NCBI GenBank assembly: GCA_027050975.1
Contig: JALUAR010000135.1
Span: 1-14,749 of the forward strand
DNA from: Thermodesulfovibrio sp.
Lineage (GTDB): Bacteria; Nitrospirota; Thermodesulfovibrionia; Thermodesulfovibrionales; JdFR-85
Length of the DNA stretch: 14,749 nt
Direction: 5' to 3'
A program made the position numbers and the translations under genes. Of the stretch, positions 1-5,955 are shown piece by piece; positions within the stretch are counted from its first letter, which is position 1, and each line of letters begins with the position of its first letter. Under the pieces are notes generated by a model that saw only the letters and a program-made list of their open reading frames with translations, did no database searches and had not been told where the DNA came from.

Positions 1-295
1 CAAGATCAAATGCCTTTTCAATCTCTTCTGGAAGGCCCCTTGACGAGAGAACAAGCACATGAATGGAAGAAAGATCAGGGTTTGACTTGATTGACTGTAA
101 TACCTTAAAGCCATCCATAACAGGCATATTGAGATCAAGAAGAATAAGGTCAGGTTTTTCTGTGTTGATAGTCTTAAGAGCATCCATCCCGTTACTTGCT
201 ACCTTTACTTTAAACCCCTCGGGCATTAACAGGTTTCTGTAAATATCCTGAAATATCTTTGTATCATCAACGATGAGTATCTTCTTTTGAGACAT
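1..295 (-). CDS. Response regulator receiver (CheY-like) protein, C-terminus outside window
   Basis: I translated the minus strand from the ATG at 293-295. It gives 98 codons of a receiver domain before the window ends, so the C-terminus is missing. The N-terminus reads KKILIVDD, with the acidic pair D10-D11 that binds Mg2+. The phosphoacceptor is D54 in LILLDLNMPVMDG, and S84 (VLVLSSR) takes the conserved Ser/Thr switch position. The conserved Lys of the fifth strand would lie beyond the edge. Receiver domains are phosphorylated on Asp by a partner histidine kinase; no kinase is visible here. Whether this is a single-domain CheY-type protein or carries an output domain cannot be seen. A strong Shine-Dalgarno (AGGGAGGT, complement of 300-307) lies 4 bases before the ATG and supports the start. 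Confidence 0.93.
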   Translation of the reverse strand, partial: MSQKKILIVDDTKIFQDIYRNLLMPEGFKVKVASNGMDALKTINTEKPDLILLDLNMPVMDGFKVLQSIKSNPDLSSIHVLVLSSRGLPEEIEKAFDL

Positions 296-311
296 CTTTA
301 CCTCCCTATGA

Positions 312-340
312 ATTATACATGAATGGCTTATAATTGTAAA
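312..340 (-). promoter_or_regulatory. Sigma-70-type promoter for the response regulator
   Basis: On the minus strand, TTTACA (335-340) is separated by exactly 17 bases from a perfect TATAAT (312-317). The transcript should start near 305, only about 10 bases before the ATG at 295. The leader would then be little more than the Shine-Dalgarno itself. This is motif matching only. Confidence 0.7.
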
Positions 341-424
341 GGTTTTTCTTGAAATTTTCTTTAACGTTCAATACCTTTATACGCTTCAAAGGACTGTTTT
401 GGTGAACCCTTTATGCCAGAATCC

Positions 425-454
425 TTGACAGTAAAGGGCTATAGAGGTTATGAT
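425..454 (+). promoter_or_regulatory. Sigma-70-type promoter upstream of the 463 ORF and yebC
   Basis: A perfect -35 TTGACA (425-430) is followed after 18 bases by TATGAT (449-454), a five-of-six match to the -10 consensus. The predicted start of transcription is about 460-462. That falls directly on the ATG at 463, so the first ORF would be leaderless or nearly so, and yebC would have a leader of about 385 bases. The promoter probably serves the plus-strand series that begins here. Motif-based prediction. Confidence 0.6.
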
Positions 455-462
455 AGATAATC

Positions 463-810
463 ATGCTTGATTTAAGGGCATCTCTCCTCCTTAATACTTT
501 CGATGTAGCACCTGGGGTGCTTTCTGTGTCAACCATAGAGGATGTAATGACTTATGCAAAGATAAATGGGCTTGCCTTAAAATTGAACGAGGGATGTTTG
601 CAAGTTGGCTTAGCAGATAATATTGAGATAGCAATGGAGCCGAAGAATTCCTCTGAAGAAACGCATCCAACCTCTAATAAGAGACTTGTCCGGGATATTT
701 TTTTATCTCGTTTTTTACGGGCCTACATCAGGGTATTACTAAGGAGAGTGCAGAGGGGAGATCTGATAAAATCTCTGAAAGGCTTCAATATCTTAATAGC
801 CAGACAGTAA
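463..810 (+). CDS. Hypothetical protein, 115 residues, unrecognised
   Basis: I do not recognise this protein. The ATG at 463 is the first possible start, because an in-frame TAG lies at 454-456. There is no good Shine-Dalgarno; the nearest purine stretch (AGAGG, 443-447) is about 15 bases away. The predicted promoter at 425-454 would make it leaderless. The N-terminal half (residues 1-58) is mixed hydrophobic and acidic and could fold as a small alpha/beta domain. Residues 59-72 are polar (PKNSSEETHPTSNK). The C-terminal 40 residues are strongly basic and look amphipathic helical (RFLRAYIRVLLRRVQRG), which could suit nucleic-acid or membrane-surface contact. It has no signal peptide and no Cys or His metal motif. 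It ends 36 bases before yebC in the same direction. Codon use is somewhat more AT-rich than its neighbours, so it may be a lineage-specific gene, a decayed remnant, or a chance ORF. Confidence 0.45.
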   Translation: MLDLRASLLLNTFDVAPGVLSVSTIEDVMTYAKINGLALKLNEGCLQVGLADNIEIAMEPKNSSEETHPTSNKRLVRDIFLSRFLRAYIRVLLRRVQRGDLIKSLKGFNILIARQ

Positions 811-846
811 TCTGTCCAATACAATGTTCAGCAAAGGGAGGAACTG

Positions 847-1602
847 ATGGCTGGCCACTCAAAGTGGGCACAGATAAAGCATAAGAAGGCGATAGTGGAT
901 GCCAGAAGAGGGAAGCTCTTTTCCAAGCTGGCAAAAGAGATTTCCGTTGCAGCACGCCTTGGCGGAGGAGACCCCTCCATGAATCCCCGTCTCAGAACAG
1001 CCATAGAGAAGGCCAAAGAGGCTAATATGCCTCAGGACAATATCAAAAGGGCTATCCAGAAAGGCACCGGTGAGCTTCCAGGTGCTGCATACGAAGAGGC
1101 CATGTACGAAGGCTATGGCCCTGGCGGAGTTGCAATGCTCATTGAGGTGTTGACGGATAACAAGAACAGAACCGTCTCTGAAATCAGACACCTGATGAGC
1201 AAACATGGCGGAAGTCTTGGTGAGGCAGGATGTGTGTCATGGATTTTTGAAAAAAAGGGATATATTCTGGTGAACAAATCGACCATAGATGAGGAAACTC
1301 TTATGGATCTGATAATAGAGGCCGGTGCAGAGGATATGAAGAACGATCCCAAAGAGGAAAACTACGAAATTATTACCGCTTCAGAGGATTTGCAGCAGGT
1401 TAGAGACAGATTAAAAGAAAAGGGAGTAAAAATAGAAGTTGCAGAGATAACAATGCTTCCTAAATCATATGTCTCTTTAGAGGGGGAGACGGCAGAGAAG
1501 ATGTTAAAGTTGATGGAGGTCCTTGAGGACCACGATGATGTCCAGAATGTTTACGCTAACTTTGACTTGCCTGACGAAGTAATGGCCGGGGTCGAGAAGT
1601 GA
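847..1602 (+). CDS. yebC: YebC/PmpR/TACO1 family protein
   Basis: The 251-residue protein opens with the family signature MAGHSKWAQIKHKKA. This is followed by the basic KRGK-like segment (ARRGKLFSKLAKEI) and the conserved NMPQDNIKRAIQKGTGE block near residues 60-77. GYGPGGVAMLIEVLTDNKNRT and the acidic tail (VLEDHDDVQNVYANFDLPDE) are also typical. Length matches the family (about 240-250). Members were long called transcriptional regulators. The mitochondrial relative TACO1 activates translation, and a ribosome-associated role at difficult peptide sequences is now favoured for bacterial members, so the old regulator label should be read with care. The Shine-Dalgarno AGGGAGG (835-841) sits 5 bases before the ATG. 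In many bacteria yebC lies beside ruvC; here it precedes an htrA-type protease instead. The reading frame is intact. Confidence 0.96.
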   Translation: MAGHSKWAQIKHKKAIVDARRGKLFSKLAKEISVAARLGGGDPSMNPRLRTAIEKAKEANMPQDNIKRAIQKGTGELPGAAYEEAMYEGYGPGGVAMLIEVLTDNKNRTVSEIRHLMSKHGGSLGEAGCVSWIFEKKGYILVNKSTIDEETLMDLIIEAGAEDMKNDPKEENYEIITASEDLQQVRDRLKEKGVKIEVAEITMLPKSYVSLEGETAEKMLKLMEVLEDHDDVQNVYANFDLPDEVMAGVEK

Positions 1603-1642
1603 ATCTGTCCCAGGGGACTTTTTAGGGAGGGGACAAACTGAT
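1603..1642 (+). promoter_or_regulatory. yebC-htrA spacer with two competing hairpins around the ribosome site
   Basis: The 40-base gap holds GTCC (1607-1610), which can pair with GGAC (1615-1618) around a CAGG loop, followed by five T's. Alternatively TGTCCC (1606-1611) can pair with GGGACA (1630-1635), which would cover much of the htrA Shine-Dalgarno AGGGAGGGG (1624-1632). The two pairings exclude each other. The stems are only 4 and 6 base pairs, so a regulatory role is speculative. The Shine-Dalgarno is real-looking but sits 10 bases or more from the ATG at 1643. Confidence 0.3.
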
Positions 1643-2701
1643 ATGGATAAAACATCTTTTGTGAAAGTCGTGCTTATTGTATCCTTTCTCTTTTCTTTTG
1701 CCTTCTCCGCCTATGCCCTTACAAAAGAGGAAGAGATAAACATTAAGGTCTATAAAGAGGTTAGTCCCTCTGTTGTAAACATAACCACTACCACTCTGAT
1801 AAGAGACTTCTTTTCGATTTATCCTCAGAAGGGTGCCGGTTCGGGTTCAATTATAGACGCTACAGGATATATACTTACAAACTATCATGTGGTTGAGGGG
1901 GCGTCGGAGATAACGGTAACCCTCTCGGATGGCTCAAAATATTCTGCTCGCCTTGTTGGAGCGGATCCGGATAATGATCTTGCTGTAATTAAAATAAATC
2001 CGAAAAAGAGGCTAAAGCCCCTGAAGTTAGGTGACTCCGACTCTCTCCAGGTGGGACAGAAAGTTTATGCCATTGGAAACCCTTTTGGGCTGAACTCTAC
2101 GTTGACCACAGGCATAATCAGTGCCCTGGGCAGACCGTTGACCACGGAGGGGGGAAGAGTAATAGAGAACGTTATTCAGACAGATGCTCCGATTAATCCA
2201 GGAAACTCCGGTGGTCCTCTGATTGATACCTCTGGACGAATGATCGGTATCAATACAGCCATATTTACTCCTTCAGGCGGAAATATCGGGATCGGATTTG
2301 CCATTCCCGTAAACACGGCAAGGGACCTGATCCCGGACCTCATCCGTTATGGCAGGGTTAGAAGGCCGTGGTTAGGAATTATCGGTGTTCCTCTATGGAA
2401 GGAGCTTTCCCGTGCCCTGGGGCTTAGGGTGGAAGAGGGAATCCTTGTGTCAGAAGTAATACCGGGAGGTCCGGCGGCAAAGGCTGGCATCAGGGGCGGA
2501 AGTGTTCCTGTAGAGATTAGCGGAACTATAGTCTATCTTGGAGGGGATATAATCATAGAGATGGATGGGCGGAAAGTGAGGGCCATGGAGGATATCAAAA
2601 GGGCTCTCAGAGGAAAGGATGAAGGCGATATGGTTATTGTAAAGGTGATCAGGGACAACAGGATTCGCACCTTTAAGGTCAGGGTAAGGTTAATGCGATG
2701 A
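1643..2701 (+). CDS. HtrA/DegP-family trypsin-like serine protease with one PDZ domain
   Basis: The 352-residue protein has an N-terminal hydrophobic segment (residues 7-23) ending in AYA, a good signal-peptidase site after residue 25. It therefore probably acts in the periplasm or stays anchored to the inner membrane. The protease domain carries the full triad: H82 in LTNYHVVEG, D112 in DNDLAVIKI and S189 in NPGNSGGPL. A single PDZ domain follows from about residue 230 to the C-terminus, with an insertion (SVPVEISGTIVYLGGD) before the GDII-MDG motif, as in some Deg/Hho proteins. DegP itself has two PDZ domains, so this resembles DegS or HhoA in layout. The family degrades or senses misfolded envelope proteins. 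The stop codon overlaps the glmU start (ATGA at 2698-2701), implying translational coupling. The catalytic assignment is firm; the exact subfamily and substrate are not. Confidence 0.93.
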   Translation: MDKTSFVKVVLIVSFLFSFAFSAYALTKEEEINIKVYKEVSPSVVNITTTTLIRDFFSIYPQKGAGSGSIIDATGYILTNYHVVEGASEITVTLSDGSKYSARLVGADPDNDLAVIKINPKKRLKPLKLGDSDSLQVGQKVYAIGNPFGLNSTLTTGIISALGRPLTTEGGRVIENVIQTDAPINPGNSGGPLIDTSGRMIGINTAIFTPSGGNIGIGFAIPVNTARDLIPDLIRYGRVRRPWLGIIGVPLWKELSRALGLRVEEGILVSEVIPGGPAAKAGIRGGSVPVEISGTIVYLGGDIIIEMDGRKVRAMEDIKRALRGKDEGDMVIVKVIRDNRIRTFKVRVRLMR

Positions 2702-4083
2702 GTGTAAAGAGACTCTCATGTGTGATACTGGCTGCAGGGTTGGGAACAAGGATGAAGTCCTCGATTTCCAAAGTGCTACATAGATTGAACGGTATTCCCA
2801 TGCTTGAATATATAGTCAGGGTTGTGGATACCCTCGGAGCCCACAGGACAGTTGTTGTAGCTGGCAGGCACAACATTGATGCCCTGAAGGACTCGCTTAA
2901 AGATAGAGTTGTGGAATTCGCCATTCAGCCCACCCCCCTTGGAACGGCACATGCCCTTCTGAGCGGAACCAGGAGACTTTCAGGAGTTGACGGCGATATA
3001 CTTGTCTTAAATGGAGATACCCCTTTGATAACAACCAAGACGTTGAAGAGTTTCGTAACAAAGCACAGACGTGCCAGAAACGATCTCAGTATCATCTCTT
3101 TTATTACTGAACAGCCCTACGGATACGGAAGGATTGTCCGTGATTCACGCCGTAGACCAATACGGATTATAGAGGAGAAGAACGCCACTGAACAGGAACG
3201 TCTTATCAAGGAGGTTAACAGCGGAGTATATCTTCTGAATACCAGGGTGTTACCCCTGCTCAGGAGGATAAAGAAGGATTCTATCAAGGCGGAATACTAT
3301 CTCACGGATTTGTTGGAGTTGGCCTCTCAGAAAGGATACAGATGCGGTGTTTATCCCCTTGGCGATGAGGAGGAGTTCCTTGGAATAAACACAAAAGAGG
3401 AGTTGATGAAGGCGCAGAGAATTCTCAGGGTTCGCATGGTCAGATACTGGCTCGCAAGAGATGTATCCTTTATGGATGAAAACAGTGTGTATATTCATCC
3501 TGACGTCAGAATAGGCTCGGGCTGTCTCATCTATCCCAATGTTCATATAGAAGGAATGACTACCTTGGGAAAGGGGTGTGTAATTTATCCGAACGTAAGA
3601 ATTACAGATAGTACCATCGGAGACAATGTTGTGATAAAGGATAACACAGTGATAGAGTCTGCTGCTATTGAATCGAACGTGATAATTGGTCCCTTTGCAA
3701 GGTTGCGGCCTGAAACCCTTCTTAGAAGCCAGAGCAGGATAGGCAACTTTGTCGAGATAAAGGCATCAGAAATCGGAAAGGGAACAAAGGCCCAGCATCT
3801 CAGCTATATCGGTGATGCCGTGGTGGGTGAGAACGTAAACATCGGGGCAGGCACTATTACCTGCAACTATGACGGAGTAAAAAAGCATAAAACATTAATT
3901 GAAGACAACGTCTTCATCGGCAGTGATACCCAGCTGGTTGCTCCTGTCAGGGTTGGAAAAGGCGCATACGTAGGTGCCGGCTCAACCATAACAGAGGATG
4001 TTCCTGAAGATGCACTGGCACTAACAAGGGTTAGGCAGAGCAATATCAAAGGCTGGGTCAAGAAAAGGAAAAAGAGAAAGTAA
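2698..4083 (+). CDS. glmU: Bifunctional GlmU: GlcN-1-P acetyltransferase / GlcNAc-1-P uridylyltransferase
   Basis: GlmU acetylates glucosamine-1-phosphate and then joins it to UMP, giving UDP-GlcNAc for peptidoglycan and lipid A. The 461 residues match the usual length (about 456). The N-terminal nucleotidyltransferase domain shows VILAAGLGTRMKSS, the catalytic lysine K25 in SKVLH, and LNGDTPLI. The C-terminal left-handed beta-helix has hexapeptide-type repeats from about residue 255, and the acetyltransferase site is complete: ARLRPE, NFVEIKAS, H367 in AQHLSYIGD, and NIGAGTITCNYDG. The residue before K25 is Ser rather than the common Pro. The start ATG overlaps the htrA stop by four bases. 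A lysine/arginine-rich tail (VKKRKKRK) ends the protein. glmS follows after one base, so the two pathway genes are co-translated. Confidence 0.97.
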   Translation: MSVKRLSCVILAAGLGTRMKSSISKVLHRLNGIPMLEYIVRVVDTLGAHRTVVVAGRHNIDALKDSLKDRVVEFAIQPTPLGTAHALLSGTRRLSGVDGDILVLNGDTPLITTKTLKSFVTKHRRARNDLSIISFITEQPYGYGRIVRDSRRRPIRIIEEKNATEQERLIKEVNSGVYLLNTRVLPLLRRIKKDSIKAEYYLTDLLELASQKGYRCGVYPLGDEEEFLGINTKEELMKAQRILRVRMVRYWLARDVSFMDENSVYIHPDVRIGSGCLIYPNVHIEGMTTLGKGCVIYPNVRITDSTIGDNVVIKDNTVIESAAIESNVIIGPFARLRPETLLRSQSRIGNFVEIKASEIGKGTKAQHLSYIGDAVVGENVNIGAGTITCNYDGVKKHKTLIEDNVFIGSDTQLVAPVRVGKGAYVGAGSTITEDVPEDALALTRVRQSNIKGWVKKRKKRK

Positions 4084-4084
4084 A

Positions 4085-5902
4085 ATGTGTGGAATTATAG
4101 GATACATAGGCAGCGCAGATGCGGTTAATGTGGTAATTAACGGCTTAAGGCATCTGGAGTACAGGGGATATGACTCGGCCGGAGTGGCATATTTTAACGG
4201 TACGGGTGTGGAGATAAAAAAATGTAAGGGAAAGATCAGGGATCTGGAATCCATTCTGTATACAGAGAAGCCATCATCCAGGATAGCCATAGGTCATACC
4301 AGATGGGCCACTCACGGTGTGCCTTCGGAGTACAATGCCCATCCTCATCACTCCGAGACTGTTGTCCTTGTTCACAACGGAATTATCGAGAACTATCAGG
4401 AACTGAAGGAGGAACTCCTCAGAGAAGGATACACCTTCAGTTCGGAGACAGATACCGAGGTTTTGTGCCATCTCATTGATCGCTATCATAGAGATCTGCC
4501 CCTTGATGAAGCCCTTCGGAAGGCTATACAACGGGTGAGAGGTTCGTATGCACTGGTTGTACTGTCAAAGAGCCAGCCTGACAAACTGGTGGGCCTCAGA
4601 AAGGACAGTCCTCTTGTCCTCGGTATCGGAGAGGATGGATATTACCTTGCCTCTGATGTGCCAGCTTTTCTGACTAGGACCAAAAAGGTGGTCTTTCTTG
4701 ATGACGGAGAGCTTGTGGTGGTGAGTGCCGAGGGCTACAGGGTAACGGATCTTAACGGTGACAGTATACAAAAGAGCATTGAGGAGATCACCTGGTCGCC
4801 GTCAATGGCAGACAAGGGAGAGTTCAAGCACTACATGCTCAAAGAAATATATGAACAACCAAGGGCGATTGCTGATACCCTCAGGGGAAGAATAATCCAG
4901 GAGTCCTGGAAGGTTAATATAGCAGAGTTCGGTCTTGACGAAGACTATCTTAAAAGGCTCAAGCGGGTTACCATCTCTGCTTGCGGCACATCCTGGCATG
5001 CAGCCCTTGCAGGTAAATACATGATAGAGCAGATTGCACGGGTGCCAGTTGATGTGGATCTGGCTTCAGAGTTTCGATACAGAGAGCCGATCATCCAGGA
5101 AGGCGATCTCTTTATTGCAATAACCCAGTCAGGAGAAACAGCCGACACCCTGGCTGCTCAGCGTGAGGCAAGCCGCCTTGGCGCAAAAACCCTCAGCATC
5201 TGTAATGTCCTTGGCTCCACCTCAGCCAGAGAGGCTGACAGCGTCTTCTTCACCCATTCTGGGCCGGAAATAGGGGTAGCATCAACCAAGGCGTTTACAT
5301 CACAGCTGCTTTCCCTTTATCTGTTTGCCATAATGCTTGCCTCTGCAAAGGGCAGGATTGAACAGAGCCACTGCGAGAGCCTATTGAGAGAGGCTACGCT
5401 GCTGCCTGAGAAGATAGAAATGATTCTCAAAAATGAGGCCCTTATAGCTGAAGTAGCAAAAAGGTACTTTAAGGTAAGAGACTTTTTTTTTTTGGGAAGA
5501 GGGATCCTTTATCCCATAGCCCTGGAAGGTGCTTTAAAGCTTAAAGAGATATCTTACATTCATGCCGAGGGTTATCCTGCAGGTGAGATGAAGCATGGTC
5601 CTATTGCCCTGATAGATGAAGAGATGCCTGTTCTCTTTCTTATTCAGCGGAGCGAACTCAGAAAGAAGATATACGCGAATATAGAAGAGGTGAAATCCAG
5701 GGGAGGCCGGGTAATAGTTGTAAAGAGTACAGAGGAACCCATTGGGAATGTGGAGTCTATAAATATTCCTTCAACCAACCAGTATCTTGAGTCAATACTC
5801 ATGGTTATACCGTTACAGTTACTGGCTTATCATATAGGGGTCTTAAGGGGATGCGATGTCGACCAGCCCAGGAACCTTGCTAAAAGTGTTACTGTGGAAT
5901 AG
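4085..5902 (+). CDS. glmS: Glutamine-fructose-6-phosphate aminotransferase (isomerizing)
   Basis: GlmS converts fructose-6-phosphate and glutamine to glucosamine-6-phosphate and glutamate, the committed step of amino-sugar synthesis. The start is fixed by chemistry: the protein must begin MCGIIG so that Cys2, exposed after Met removal, can be the glutaminase nucleophile. The glutaminase domain shows HTRWATHG (71-78), NGIIENY (98-104) and ETDTE (121-125). Two SIS isomerase domains follow, with SACGTSWHA (C300), TQSGETADT, STKAFTSQ and the EISYIHAEGYPAGEMKHG block. The C-terminus DVDQPRNLAKSVTVE is the family signature. Length is 605 (609 in E. coli). It lies one base after glmU with only a weak Shine-Dalgarno, so translation is probably coupled. 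No glmS ribozyme is possible in this spacing. An 11-T run inside the gene is noted separately. Confidence 0.98.
   Translation: MCGIIGYIGSADAVNVVINGLRHLEYRGYDSAGVAYFNGTGVEIKKCKGKIRDLESILYTEKPSSRIAIGHTRWATHGVPSEYNAHPHHSETVVLVHNGIIENYQELKEELLREGYTFSSETDTEVLCHLIDRYHRDLPLDEALRKAIQRVRGSYALVVLSKSQPDKLVGLRKDSPLVLGIGEDGYYLASDVPAFLTRTKKVVFLDDGELVVVSAEGYRVTDLNGDSIQKSIEEITWSPSMADKGEFKHYMLKEIYEQPRAIADTLRGRIIQESWKVNIAEFGLDEDYLKRLKRVTISACGTSWHAALAGKYMIEQIARVPVDVDLASEFRYREPIIQEGDLFIAITQSGETADTLAAQREASRLGAKTLSICNVLGSTSAREADSVFFTHSGPEIGVASTKAFTSQLLSLYLFAIMLASAKGRIEQSHCESLLREATLLPEKIEMILKNEALIAEVAKRYFKVRDFFFLGRGILYPIALEGALKLKEISYIHAEGYPAGEMKHGPIALIDEEMPVLFLIQRSELRKKIYANIEEVKSRGGRVIVVKSTEEPIGNVESINIPSTNQYLESILMVIPLQLLAYHIGVLRGCDVDQPRNLAKSVTVE
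5483..5493 (+). repeat. 11-base T homopolymer inside glmS
   Basis: Eleven consecutive T's encode codons TTT TTT TTT and the first two bases of TTG (Phe-Phe-Phe-Leu in RDFFFLGRG). The reading frame continues correctly into conserved GlmS sequence, so the stated length is the functional one. Runs of this length are prone to slippage. Confidence 0.9.
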
Positions 5903-5926
5903 GAGCGATTTGCACGGTATTAACAG

Positions 5927-5942
5927 ATTATTTTAAAATAAT
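5927..5942. repeat. Perfect 16-base AT palindrome before pcrA
   Basis: ATTATTTTAAAATAAT reads the same on both strands. It lies in the 53-base gap between glmS and pcrA, immediately before the Shine-Dalgarno AAGGAG (5943-5948; ATG at 5956). It could be a protein-binding site, a promoter element or simply AT-rich spacer. Its stem would be weak as RNA. Confidence 0.5.
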
Positions 5943-5955
5943 AAGGAGTTACAAA

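Noticed and set aside
4085..4200. Looked for a glmS ribozyme or leader control before glmS
   Set aside because: Only one base separates glmU and glmS, so there is no room for it.
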